DNA of 64,000 bases, from contig CP136063.1 of NCBI GenBank assembly GCA_032622095.1, positions 203,967,934-204,031,933 on the forward strand. The letters are read 5' to 3'. The notes under the pieces are model-generated. The model was not told the DNA's origin. It was given only the letters and a program-made list of their open reading frames with translations, and did not search any database. Of the stretch, positions 35,961 to 46,983 are shown piece after piece. Within the stretch, counting starts at the first letter, position 1. Each line of letters opens with the position of its first letter. The DNA is from Siphonodentalium dalli (lineage: Eukaryota; Mollusca; Scaphopoda; Gadilida; Siphonodentaliidae). The position numbers were made by a program, and so were the translations under genes.

Positions 35961-37420
35961 GATATCATTAATACATATTCAGCGAGCGTTCGATGCAAAA
36001 ACCGAAGATTCCCTGATAGCACAAACGATACATAATTTTTATGCTAACAAATACAAAACAAACAAACAAAAATTCACTCAAGTATATATGTTAATTAAAA
36101 AAAAAATCAAAACCTCACTCGCACTATTCCTACTCGGTTCCACTCGCACATGTAAATTCATAGTATTCATTCAATATATAGACCAAGTAGGTAACCATAC
36201 ATATGAACCACTTTTCGTACCATCGCCCTAACAAAGCCTATTAAAAAAGACAGTCTGCACACGATGAACGTAACCTAAAACAATCAAACTAATTCGGCCA
36301 TCTTCATCATATTATCTGTCACGACATTCATGGGTGATAGGAAGACAGTCGCGCACAAAAATTCCATATATAGGGCGGGGGTGGGTGGGTCATTTGGACC
36401 CGGAAAAAATGCGTAAATGACAAAAAATTGGATTTTTTTCCTCCACTTAAAATCACTGTTTTTGTGCTCATGTAATCTTTTAATATCAACCATATAACAT
36501 ACTAGGCTATTTAAAACATACTAACCAGAACTAACTACAATTTAGGGGTGTATGTATGCTGATGTATGTCAAAATTAATGTACCAGATTTCGACGGATGA
36601 AAGATATATTATATATATATAAACAAATCATATAACAAACATTAAAACACAAGAACAAACATTTATAATATGCATATCCAAGATAGCCTTTCAATTGGAT
36701 GTCAAAGTGTATGTTATAGCTATATATATATACACATGTGTATCCCTTTAAGGGTTTGAACAAAATATAAAGCTGAGTTTATATTGATGAATTCTGTGAT
36801 GAATTTTGCAATCACTTTTGACAAATTTGTTTACTGTTATAACATAATTATATGCTCAGACACGATCAGTCGACAATGCTTGCATATAAGCATAATTATG
36901 AAATTATTACCATCTTCTGTTCTTAATCCACATAATGGATATTATTTGTTATCAAGATAAACTTGATGATACAAACAAAAATAACAATTCCACTATATTC
37001 CACTGGTTTAAAACTATAAAACAAAATAACTCATACAAAAAGTTGATACTATTTGGATAACAATATGAAAGCTTAGCCTTTTGTGATATTAATTCAACCA
37101 CAGTTATTATTCACAAGTCTAAGCAGTTACGTACTGTACAGATACATGTAGTAAGGTAGTATATCTGTAGTTCCAGTTATTTGACTGCCAATACATATGG
37201 TATTGTAATTATTAGTTGCTTGTTCATTATTGGTTCCTTTGATATTCAATTTAGGATATAGCAGGATAGAGCAATGTAACTATAAAAGTAGCTTTTGGTA
37301 TTAAAGTCTCAACTTATTCCATATGCAACATAAAGCTAGAATATAAACATGACTAATATGAACTTTGTTCTTGAAACTAATTATAAATCATACTAACCTG
37401 GATCAAACTGCACAGGTAAT

Positions 37421-37627
37421 CTATGCAACTCTCTTCATTCGAACTTTCTCAGAGTCACATATCTCAACTGGACAGTCTGATCCAGGATGCTTGTTCTTAT
37501 AATGGGTTTCCATGTGATACGTCCAGTAAACCACATTGCACAGGGGGCACCCACATGTATACGGACGGTTTGTACAAGGTGACCGTGGCTTGGATATCTC
37601 CGCTGGCTTTAAACTAAACTTTATACT
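37421..37627 (-). CDS. Possible exon with a C2H2-like zinc finger
   Basis: A minus-strand frame ends at 37421 and stays open to 37705. Its C-terminal two thirds read NRPYTCGCPLCNVVYW, then METHYKNKHPGSDCP. Numbered from the first ATG at 37705, Cys53-x2-Cys56-x11-His68-x4-His73 fits a C2H2-type zinc finger, with further Cys78 and Cys83. A possible 3' splice site (TTATTATCAG) precedes Ser27, which gives the start used here. The frame ends in a stop 26 bp before a donor-like CAG|GTTAGT, so it may be a terminal exon, or the finger may lie in a decayed transposon. No neighbouring exon was identified; the molecular role could be nucleic-acid binding. Confidence 0.35.
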   Translation of the reverse strand, partial: SIKFSLKPAEISKPRSPCTNRPYTCGCPLCNVVYWTYHMETHYKNKHPGSDCPVEICDSEKVRMKRVA

Positions 37628-37705
37628 CTGATAATAAGTTAATAATACTACCAATTCTGCATTAATATTGGTATATGTCAATCTGCACACCAACATGACA
37701 TACAT

Positions 37706-38580
37706 ACATGTATTTAGACTGTGAGCTGCTGTGAGTGTGACTTTCCTTGGGTCCCATCATACCCATGTGCAGATATATATCACAGAAATAGGGGAGATGA
37801 AATTTGTTCTACCCCTATTACTACAGTATTACTATTGGGCATTGGCTCTAAAACATCTTATACTATTGTTATATAAAAGAATATGGAGTTATTGAGGATA
37901 TCAGGACATGTATTACCTCATAATTATTACGTTTTATGGCATAATGCCCAATGTTTTTAAGTGCATGCATTCAGCATTTCCACATTTTATACTAATAGAA
38001 TTATCTCCCTTTAGAGCAGTTTAGAGGTTTATTAAAATGCTGGGAATAGTATTAAATAATAAGAAACGGAACAATTCTTTGCTAGGCTATGATTTGGTTT
38101 ATATATTATGTTTTTTGTAAGATTTTGGGGGTGGGTCCCAAAAATTGGACGGAAAAAAAAAGAAAAAACAATTGCAGGTAGAGGGGTGGTGGGTCCCCGA
38201 GTGGGGCAAAAACATTTTTTTCGCCCTATATATGTAATTTTTTTCTGCGACCCCCCCTGATCCGACAAAAACTCTTGAATAAAAAAGATTAATTATGTGC
38301 ATGTATATATACAAGCTGGCAGTGATCAGACCAGCGTAGCGAGGGAACTTAACTCTGCTTTGTAGTTTGTTTCTATCCATGAAAATGGCCAACATCCAGA
38401 AAGTTACTTTTCCCAATCTAAAATACATACGTATGAATAGCGAACATGATTCAGCCGAGGTCAAGTGAACTGGAGCCCCAGCCTGTCTCCATGCAACCCT
38501 GAAAATTAGCCCTTTGTAAACTGAATAGATTCTCCCATTCAGCTACAAAAGTATGCATTGTAATGGTATATTATTCAATT
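37706..38580. other. Intergenic with G-rich patches
   Basis: No gene recognised. Contains GGGGGTGGGTCCC near 38127 and GGGGTGGTGGGTCCCC near 38183, resembling the GGGCGGGGGTGGGTGGGTC patch at about 36375. The overlapping minus frames here are GA- and A-run translations. Confidence 0.4.
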
Positions 38581-38754
38581 GAAGGGATGTTTAGTTAATA
38601 AAAGCAGACGACAGACAGACGAAAAGATAATGCAAGTGCAGATGAATTTCGTATTATTTGGTAGGATTTGTTCAGATAATAACTTATTGTTGAACTTATT
38701 ATCTGAACAGTTCCTAAAGGAACTATACTCACAATTAGTGTTTAGTACAGAAAG
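38581..38754 (+). repeat. Repeat family F3, copy 3
   Basis: GAAGGGATGTTTAGTTAATA, CAGACGACAGACAGACG, a hairpin TTGTTCAGATAATAACTTAT facing GAACTTATTATCTGAACA, then TGTTTAGTACAGAAAG. It is co-linear with 31436-31610. Confidence 0.65.
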
Positions 38755-38790
38755 GTTTAATGGTTTAATAAGACGATTTCATCTAGGTAA

Positions 38791-39174
38791 TAGCCCCTTT
38801 CGCAAAATCATGAATACGATTACGGATATGGACAATATCCTGCCAGTATACGGCCAAAATTCGACATTTACGCACGGGGGATTCTTATGTGAGACGAAAT
38901 ATACCCAACTCAGTTTAATTATGTGCAGATGTGTCAATGGTGTGCCACCGGTCCTGCTAGGGGACGCTCTAACATTATCCGTGTGGTGATTAACACACGG
39001 ATAAGAAAATTGGATCTGATCTTTTGTCCATCAAATATATGTGTAACTGAATATAGTGGGGCATATGCCCCCTCACACATTAACAATTGTAGGTAAATTG
39101 TGATGGTGTCCATATTACTAGGACAATATATCCTATCCGTAATAGTAATAGTGATTTTGCGAAAGGTCTCTCTC
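38791..39174. mobile_element. Inverted-repeat element, CCTTTCGCAAAAT family, short copy
   Basis: Left CCCCTTTCGCAAAATCATGA with ACGATTACGGATATGG faces right CCTATCCGTAATAGTAATAG with GATTTTGCGAAAGG. These are the same termini as the 1.77-kb element at 44381-46146. A separate perfect hairpin (ATCCGTGTG...CACACGGAT) lies inside at about 38978-39003. No coding. Confidence 0.65.
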
Positions 39175-40949
39175 TATTAGGGAGTTCCGCTTCCGACGAT
39201 TGTTTGGAGGGTTTCTACGTGTGAATCATTGGTAACTATGCATTACTTAGGTATTCCAGCACCAATTTGATGGGGCACAACTGTTGGTGGCAGATGCCTC
39301 ATTTGTTTTTATTACAGTACGGGATTTTGTAAGATTTAAGAGCATATCTGACCGCAACGAGGTGTTATAGCTACGAACACACCACACACTTTGTCAGCTA
39401 AATGTTGTCCAAACACCATTTTATTTTGGACAATTACAAATGCGCATGTCTCGAAACATCAACAGCTGTTATTATAGACAAGTCTTTGGTCAACATGACT
39501 CCAAACACAATCAGCAAATTGTTATTTATAATATTACACCCCGGATCTATACAGATAGCCTCTCTCTCACAGGTCAGTCGCTTATACAACGAAGAGCCAC
39601 ACAACTGGTACCGACTATAAAACAATATACACTTCGAGAAAGATTAGTTAACATATTTACATAGCCCGTCTGTGTTACACTGTTCGGTGATTAGTCAACT
39701 GCCAATCGGGTCATCTGTTTCATTCACCAATAAAACACAGACCGTAACACGAATTTAAAACGACGTCAATTGTTGACCTAACCACTAAAAGCGGTCAGTA
39801 GAGTACTTGGGTGTGCTTTTTAAAGCCGAATTGCACCTGAAGCCAGTTATTTATATCGATCACGTTATCGTTGGTAAGTGCTTCGAAATCTTAGATTGGG
39901 CTGACTAAATGTGATGCTAGGGCTAGTATCAAATTCACGGTAGATTTTGTGAAAATAAATAAGAATACACTCAGCTTTTTATGGGAATAAATAATAAAAA
40001 AGCTATATAAATATAAGAAATGAACGTAGTGGGTGGGTTTTATTGGGGAATACAGTGATGTGGTCGTTGTGGCCACACACAACATGTCCCACGATCTCTA
40101 AAAAGTTGTTTCTGCCAAGCCGAGATGTCACGCTATGAAATTTCAAAACATACATGCATGTCTCAAAAGACGTTCGGAAATACTTCTTCACAGAACGTGC
40201 CACCATGCAACGAATGGAATTAATTAACGGAACTGGCTATAAATGCATGTGATCTAAATTCATCCAAATCTTCCATAGACTTATTCTTCTATATGAGAGA
40301 AAATATCTGTATGACGATATTGGTTTTCAACATTAGTGTAGGGCTAGGTGCCTACTTTTAGCTACTGTATGTTACCAACAATATAATTTTTCAACTGGAC
40401 GAAATACATGTCTCGTGGTTTGTTTATGATGGTGCTGATGATAAACAACGAGAGTGTAGAGTCACGTGGACTAACGGAAGTTACAATCCCTACACGCCGT
40501 ACAATCGCTAGAAACAGAATCTCGGTAATAACTACGCGTATGTAGCTAAACATTCTCTGCAAAAAACGGAAATTTAACACTTTTGAAGAAAAAGCTCGGA
40601 TTAGTTAAAGATTTCATTTTAAATACCTGACCAAAGCACAATTTTCAAAAGGGTTACAGATATCCCCCAAGCAACGAGCCAACAAATAATATATACCGCG
40701 GCAAATTCTCGACCCCGGCATCAAAGGCGTTACTTTTATCGATACACCATAACTTCAGGGCCTGTTCGACTCATTGACGACTGTGTTTATACGCCCTCAT
40801 TGGCACGACTCTTTCTCGCCCTGTACTTTGTGGCTCGGGAAACATAGTCCCATCTCGTGTTTGGCTATCCATTTCAATGTTCCTAACAGCACAAACGGAT
40901 TCCAAGCTGGGGGTAAAAGTTTTGATATAGAGCAAATAGATCTGCGGGC
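39175..40949. other. Intergenic, no gene recognised
   Basis: Short overlapping frames at 39402-39664 occupy both strands and three registers without motifs. No repeat family was recognised. Confidence 0.45.
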
Positions 40950-41093
40950 CGAATAAATATGAAAGTCTCTGTCATAAACATTGGTAGATACAATACCCTA
41001 TAAAGACTGTATCTTATTTTGATATTCTTAATCGTATCTCTTGGGCAGCAGCTATAGGTAACCCTTCTATCGCACTCTGTAATCACTTGATAT

Positions 41094-41755
41094 TTGTCAC
41101 CCAGCGATACATCTATGATACAGACTCTCATGCGATTCAGGACAAGAAATAATAAATTATCAATCGAAGAAGGATCATGGACAAACCGAGACTACCCCGA
41201 AAGAAAGTGCACATTATGTAACGCAGGGTTAGGAGATGAATACCTTGTTATTTTTAAGTGTGAAATATTAAAGGACTTGAGAGCAAGATACATCAAACCA
41301 TACTATTTAAATTTTCAATAGACCAAACACTTTGAAGTTGAACCAATTATTCAATCAACATAGCGAACGCAAAACAAAAAACCTTTCGATATTCATTAAA
41401 AAGATTTTGGAAATTTTCAGAAACTCCTGAGGATCACTCACATGGCTGTATACGCGCTCACATGTGTAGGTGTACGAGTAAACACATGTTTATAAGTACA
41501 TATAAATTCGTTGATACACACCATATATTAGTAAATATATTATCTGATTAGGATGAGTAAAAAAGTATACATCTATTAAACGCAACACCGATGTATACCA
41601 TAGAATACCACCCATTCACACCAGCTTAATTATTTGTTGTGTACGTATACAGGTATACATGTTTTGATGATTCCTAGTTGTGTCTATTTTCTCTGTAATG
41701 TCTTGTATGATGACCAGAGTTACTACTATTAAAATTGAATTGAATTGAATTGATT
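41094..41755 (+). mobile_element. 3' fragment of a non-LTR retrotransposon (LINE)
   Basis: The translation from 41094 gives the C-terminal end of a LINE polyprotein: RTRNNKLSIEEGSW, then a Cys/His-type finger CTLCNAGLGDEY...FKCE, then DLRARYIKPYY. After a stop, a neighbouring frame continues TLKLNQLFNQHSERKTKNLS and IFIKKILEIFRNS to a stop near 41430. About 300 bp of 3' untranslated sequence follows and ends in TTGAA repeats (41734-41752), a simple-repeat tail common in LINEs. Everything upstream (endonuclease, reverse transcriptase) is missing, so this is a typical 5'-truncated copy. Confidence 0.75.
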
Positions 41756-42343
41756 GCGGTTCGGTGTCACGTCATGACCCGTTCTTGGTTTTCAAAGCTG
41801 CCGAATTTCAACACAAATGTAGCGTATTTCAAATTAATTCTACGTTTCTCCACGTCATCAATTAGGCCAGATATTTAGTCATATCTTTATCGTGTTGGTA
41901 CCGTGTATTTATGAGAAAAGTGTCGCACAAAAGTACTCCTCTACGAATTTTCTATTTGAACACGGGAACATTTGGCATTATTCACATGTTTTTATCGGCG
42001 TCACCGTATAAGAGTAAATGTAAAGAGCGACAACTCTCGCAGTGATGCCGCTAAAAGAGAATAGTGACACCTTTTCCAGTGTTCGAGTGCATTTTATTGA
42101 TCTCAGGAATGCGACAAAAACGAATAATTACTTGGTTTTGAAGATACACGGTCAGATTTGACACAAAATAAGTCAGAATTTCCAGAATTAAATTTAGCGC
42201 TTATATACCAATTAAAAAAAAAAGGTTAAATAATTGCATTACTCGTATCACACATGCACGACGAAGTCGCACAACTCATCCGTAAGTAATACATGTATGT
42301 CGAAAACCATCACCATGCAAAGCGCAAAATTCAGAACGCCTCG

Positions 42344-42398
42344 TACTAACTATACCGCCCTCTTACTAACTATACCGCCCTCTTACTAACTATACCGC
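42344..42398 (+). repeat. 20-bp tandem repeat, 2.8 copies
   Basis: TACTAACTATACCGCCCTCT at 42344, 42364 and (partial) 42384, identical between copies. Confidence 0.9.
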
Positions 42399-42602
42399 TA
42401 TGTGTTTTTGGGTGACAGAAGCATATACGCTCTTTATAAGAAACGGTCATTTGAATTTTTGCCAAGCAGGCTGACAAACATTCAAAACATGTTTAAACTT
42501 CCTCTGTTGAAAGTCGATATCTCTAGCGATCAATATCTCATATTAATGGACGCATTGGTCCGATATGTTTATTTTCTGGTATATATAACTTATGAGTCGC
42601 TT
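42390..42602 (+). repeat. Dispersed repeat with coding-like core, copy 2
   Basis: Partner of 12612-12812. The frame is open from 42402 to 42605 (67 codons): LGDRSIYALYKKRSFEFLP, then IQNMFKLPLLKVDI. The identity of the protein is unknown. The 20-bp tandem repeat directly abuts its left edge. Confidence 0.45.
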
Positions 42603-43055
42603 TAAAGGGACGCAATGTGTTCGAAGTGGGTTCATGCAAAAGTCATAAAAGTCTGTAAAACAACTATCATCGACAAGTACATGAGAAAATATATTGACTT
42701 ATTCTTACTATCTCATTATTAATAACTCTCCAATAATGAGACTTTACATTTCAAAACCATTGCTATGTAAACATTACTGTTACAGTGGAATTACCGATCA
42801 AAGTCAAATGTGCCCAATATAATACCAAAGTTTGATAAAAACTTGACGTAGGAAAAGGTCAAATTCTTCCAAATATTCTGAAAATCATATTCAGATTAAC
42901 AATGTTGAACGTAGTACACGATTAATGAAGTTTGTTAACAAATCACTGTAACAGTTTTGTTTATATAACAATTATTTCTACACGCGAAATGTTTGTATTG
43001 GAGAACTTTTAATAATGATTATAGGACCAACGTTTATGTATTGTATACCCACTGC

Positions 43056-43175
43056 GAGGGGAGAGAGAGAGAGAGAGAGAGAAAGGGGGAGAGAGATAGA
43101 GAGAGAAAGAGGGCGAGAGGGGAAAGAGAGGAGAGAAGGGATAGAGAGAGGAAAGGGGGATAGATAGAGAGAGAT
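43056..43175 (+). repeat. GA-rich microsatellite
   Basis: A purine tract of imperfect (GA)n with GGGG interruptions and GATA units. Its complement gives spurious Ser/Leu-rich frames at 43009-43220. Confidence 0.95.
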
Positions 43176-43818
43176 AATTATTGGCAAAAGTGCATACATT
43201 ATACATTGAATACAAATCATGCATATAAATCATTTTGATGTCCGTCTTGTGAGTCAGTTTATTGCCATTTGTGGGTCATTGTATTGTGACTACATCACAC
43301 TGACTCCCAACTCGGTGCAAGTTTGCCTGAAGTGGACGTAGTCGTGCATAGGGTCGCTTTAATTTTGAGATGATGTCGATTTAGTTGAGATAACTCGGTC
43401 ACCGAGACCGCGTGGGAAACGACTAAAGGTGGACGGGTGGTACATCCAAGCACACAAGCAACTCATTGGAATATATGACAGCTAATCCATTCAGACCGTC
43501 TATGTCTAAGATAAACTTAGATTAGTCCGCGACCATGTTTGCCAATTGTAGTACTAATTGAAAATTGTTACGTTGTAATTTTCTCGCACTCATATTTGGT
43601 TTGTCAAATTGAAACGTTTCTTGCCATTGTGACTTCATTTCTAAGAATAAATATTAATGTTTGTTATTTTGAATACTATTTCGTATGAGAAATACAGGCT
43701 CGAATTGGAACCGATACAATTCTGACTGCCTTGGGGACATCCCCTTCCCTCCCATATGCTTGGCGTCGCAAAAGAATAAAAGTATGACGTTAACGCTGCG
43801 ACCGCTGTCATAGTTGTG

Positions 43819-44093
43819 TTAACCCTTCCATGACTGGAGCTACCTTAAATTTTGCGAAAACCATATGCCAATGCATTCTCTTATATATGCGAGTCTCCCA
43901 TAGGGAGCGTCGCATATATAAGAGAATACATTGGCCTAACAATATTTACCTTGACCTTGTAAGCTAGTGCATTCTCTTATACATGCGAGACTCTCTATGG
44001 GAGACTAGCTTATATAAGATAATACACTGACGCAGGATCTTTAATGTTGCACCAGCGAAGCTCCCGCAATGAGCCACGTCATGAAAAGGTTAA
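43819..44093. mobile_element. TTAA hairpin MITE (piggyBac-like), copy 4
   Basis: Flanked by TTAA at 43819-43822 and 44090-44093. The left end is TTAACCCTTCCATGACTGG and the right end reverse-complemented TTAACCTTTTCATGACGTGG. Two hairpin modules are at 43868-43934 and 43965-44029. It is about 275 bp and co-linear with 13949-14204. Confidence 0.85.
43868..44029. other. Two hairpin modules (43868-43934 and 43965-44029)
   Basis: The first has arms CCAATGCATTCTCTTATATA and its reverse, with tip TCTCCC-ATA-GGGAG. The second is TAGTGCATTCTCTTATACAT...ATAATACACT. Confidence 0.85.
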
Positions 44094-44169
44094 CCCTTAT
44101 CTATAGTAAATAAAGATACACCTGGCAATTAGTCACCTTTGTGATATTCCGGAGATCAAAATAGGTTTA

Positions 44170-44380
44170 ACTAGAGGTGGGATTGTCACAGTAGGACTAA
44201 GGATACACCCCGTTGTGCAATTTGGCTACATTAATGGTAGCCATACCAACCTACCAGTATATGTTGTTCGAAAAAAAAGCCCACAATGAAAACAAGCTCG
44301 GAAAACATTATGCATGTTGCAAAACATATCTAAGTTGAAAAAGAGGATTAATTCCACTAAAAGTCGGATCGAGCTAATAA
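44170..44380 (+). repeat. Older repeat F6, left part, split by an insertion
   Basis: ACTAGAGGTGGGATTGTCAC, GACTAAGGATAC, AAGCTCGGAAAACATTATGC and CCACTAAAAGTCGGA are co-linear with 51931-52190. The sequence resumes at 46147 on the far side of the 1766-bp element. Confidence 0.75.
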
Positions 44381-46146
44381 TAGAGACCTTTCGCAAAACT
44401 CACGTTTACGATTACGGATACGGATAGGGTACTACGTCACCAACCTTTGTGTACTTTCTAATCGTTCTCGTATTTTACTATCCGTATATAACGTTTACGA
44501 TTTCATGGTTTCTAATAAGCTCAAATAACACCTGAAATTTATTTTCTGCAATATATCACTTTGCTCCGTTCGAGACGGTATATGTATATCATGTAAACCA
44601 TACAGCTGTATTGAGCTACGACCTCGGTGTGCTGTTTAGATTGTCAATCACTGTACTCGTCGTCGTGAATCACGAGCTTCCCGCGAAATAAGATCGTTAT
44701 TCACAACGGATAGCCATCGCTGGCTGCGACACAAAACGTTACAGTAAGAGGAGTGCACTATGAAACCAGTCGCCAAAATTACAGTATATAGTGTGCGATG
44801 CATGAGGAGTTTTGAGTGATTATTATGGGCAAGATAGTACACAATATATAGTGAAATTCATAAATTATTTAATTCAACAACCCATGGTGGTGTCCTAACG
44901 TGTGCAGTTATAGAATGCCTCAGGAGAGCCTAAAGAATGGCATAACCCTATTAATGAATAGTGAAATATTTTGTGTTCTCTTCCCCTTTCCCGAATTGAA
45001 TAGTTCATTCAATTTAATAATATTCAGTTTTCGGTAGAAGTTGGGTTTTATATATTTCGTAGAGTCTGTAATGCAGGGAATTTTAAAATTACATGGAATT
45101 CATAACCGAGTACTAAGTTACATAAAGTACTCTTTCTATCTAAGTGATCTGAACCTATCCTAGATCCCGATTCAACTGGTAAGTAGTGATTTCTGTTCCT
45201 GAACCGTAACTAAAAGAATATTTGGCACACCCACCGACATCTCCATATAGATCAGCAGTCTCTGTCAGGTTTGTTCTTTGCATTTATTTTTAATTTAAAA
45301 AACACGCACAAATGCGGCATTTAAAGGTACTCAATCCGATTAGATGTCACCATATCATCAGATTCCAACAACAATTTTTTTTTTAAATGCCGCTTCTGTT
45401 ATCAGAATCGAGTAATTGCTCAAAATTAATGCTAACCACAGTCAACTATATCATAAAATTGCCCAAAACCTGTTATTTATCAACATTTTGTTCAACGAAA
45501 TTTTGCCGTTTTGTCAAATATCTGACAAAAAAGCAACTTGAATCACATCGCTTCTACCGTGTCGACTTTGTTTCGATTTGGTAGTAACAAATCAGAAGTG
45601 ATGCACATCAGCGGGCGCACCAACCTTATGTCGGATTTCCTAAACCCAAAGAGGTAAAGCCGAAATCGCATTGAAATCAAATCGCGGACTTGAAGGGGCT
45701 TGAACGATGGCGTCGTGGTTGATGTGAGGTCCAAATTCAGGAACCCCTCTTCCCCATCAGCATAACGTCTATCTGGTCATCCATGTTAACAACGAACTGA
45801 ATGTCCACCACATATGACCTGGCATTTATACCTGTATTGCCACAATATATCACGATAATCCCGGGTCGTACGTTGTGACTGGTCGAATTATTGACAAAAT
45901 TAACATGTCATGATCATGATTATCGCATTGTTGCATATGAAACGATAAGTGAAGTATTAAGGGACTGTATACCGAACACACGCTTTGGGTTGTAAAGGTG
46001 GTACGAAATAATGATCGTACGTGTTCGTCAAAACTCTTACGCGTAATCATTTTGCGAAAGGACTTTTTGGCCATACGGATAGACTTACGACTACGAATAG
46101 CTATCCGTATTCGTAATCGTAAACGTGAGGATGCGAAAGGTCTCTA
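44381..46146. mobile_element. 1766-bp terminal-inverted-repeat element nested in F6
   Basis: The left terminus TAGAGACCTTTCGCAAAACT, then CACGTTTACGATTACGGATA, is matched in reverse at the right end over about 45 bp with a 3-bp gap. It is flanked by ATAA on both sides; depending on where the ends are drawn the duplication is 4 to 8 bp (CTAATAAT). The uninterrupted repeat at 51931-52533 shows what the site looked like before insertion. A second inner terminus (TTTTGCGAAAGG at about 46051-46062) suggests nested or duplicated ends. No transposase was recognised; frames are 82 codons or fewer. Confidence 0.75.
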
Positions 46147-46232
46147 ATAATCGCATGTGCACAGGTTCACATGACACTAAATATTGGTTCCAAGTTTCAA
46201 AAACATTCACTATAAAATGCAGGAATACAAGC
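46147..46232 (+). repeat. Older repeat F6, right part
   Basis: ATAATCGCATGTGCACAGGT, then CACTAAATATTGG and AGGAATACAAGCTCGGACAA, continues the copy broken at 44380. It matches 52189-52285. Confidence 0.7.
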
Positions 46233-46559
46233 TCGGACAAAGTTGCGAACACGCGCGTGTTTCTATATTATATTCTTTTACTTTATATATATCGAAAAGA
46301 CTGACCGAAGTCAAATTTTCAACTTTCCGCACAGAACTGAGCCTTGTGCCACAATGTTTTCAGCTCGCGTACCACATCAACCAAACGCTACACCCAGGGC
46401 CGGGAACCCATAAGTCATGTGCTCGAAAACGGCGGCGATATTCCAAAATATATCAGCAAGCTATATATATTAGACGAATGGGCTATCTATCTTAATAACT
46501 GCAATACCTGATATTAACCTTAGAGTTTTGGACCTTCAATCTGTCATAACCCCGGACTG

Positions 46560-46859
46560 GGGAGCATCGGTGGCTCAATCGGTTATATAGGGGTACAACT
46601 CCAAGCCGTCTCGCCCTCCAGCGCTGGCGATAAGGGTTCAAATCCACGATCCATCGTGGACTTTATAACTCGAAATCGTTATCTGGTGGAGTTGCCAGTT
46701 ACTCGCCGATGGCCGGTGGTTTGCCGCACATAGTCGACGAATTTATCACTGTTAGATTAGCCGTAAGTGTGCGGATTTCCTCCACCACTAAAATTGGCAA
46801 TGTCGTGATATGGCCTCAGTTGCTGAAAGCGACATTAAACCCCAACCAATCAATCAACT
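46560..46859 (+). mobile_element. tRNA-derived SINE, copy 2
   Basis: Perfect 8-bp target duplication CCGGACTG at 46552-46559 and 46860-46867. The head contains box A-like GGCTCAATCGGTTATATAGG and box B GGTTCAAATCC. The body includes GGTGGTTTGCCGCACATAG and the 3' part TTGCTGAAAGCGACATTAAA, then a CAAT-rich tail. The 3' portion resembles a domain found in mollusc SINEs. It would be transcribed by RNA polymerase III and mobilised by a LINE. Confidence 0.9.
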
Positions 46860-46983
46860 CCGGACTGAGATGGAAATTGTCAATGCCGTAAAAACAATCT
46901 CTGATATATTTGCTGTGCTGTTCAATTTCACACTAATTTCATAGCATATACCTCAATTTGAAATTTTCAGTGGAAATGCCTCC

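Larger units (their letters stand above)
31826..37420. other. Long intergenic stretch with repeat relics
   Basis: No gene recognised over 5.6 kb. About 33690-33735 is a relic of the hAT-like MITE (CCCAATTCACCATCTGTGA). About 34129-34330 repeats AGTCAACTCC.AGCC and GAGGA motifs. About 34850-34940 (minus) carries the FYDEMPA motif repeat. About 35790-35960 is a relic of the 47648-48028 element. The rest shows only short frames. Confidence 0.45.
41756..43818. other. Intergenic with several small repeats
   Basis: Apart from the listed 20-bp tandem, dispersed repeat and GA microsatellite, no gene or RNA was recognised. Confidence 0.45.

Noticed and set aside
38032-38464. Overlapping minus-strand frames of 78 and 121 codons
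   Set aside because: They translate A-runs and G-rich patches in two registers of the same DNA, without motifs.
40883-41131. 82-codon minus-strand frame
   Set aside because: It overlaps the start of the LINE 3' fragment in antisense and has no recognised motif.
41734-41752. Independent microsatellite (TTGAA)n
   Set aside because: Its position directly after the LINE 3' untranslated region makes it the LINE tail rather than a separate locus.
43009-43233. Serine/leucine-rich small proteins
   Set aside because: They are complement translations of a GA microsatellite.
46560-46650. Functional tRNA gene
   Set aside because: Box A- and box B-like sequences are present, but they head a 300-bp SINE with target duplications and no cloverleaf could be drawn.
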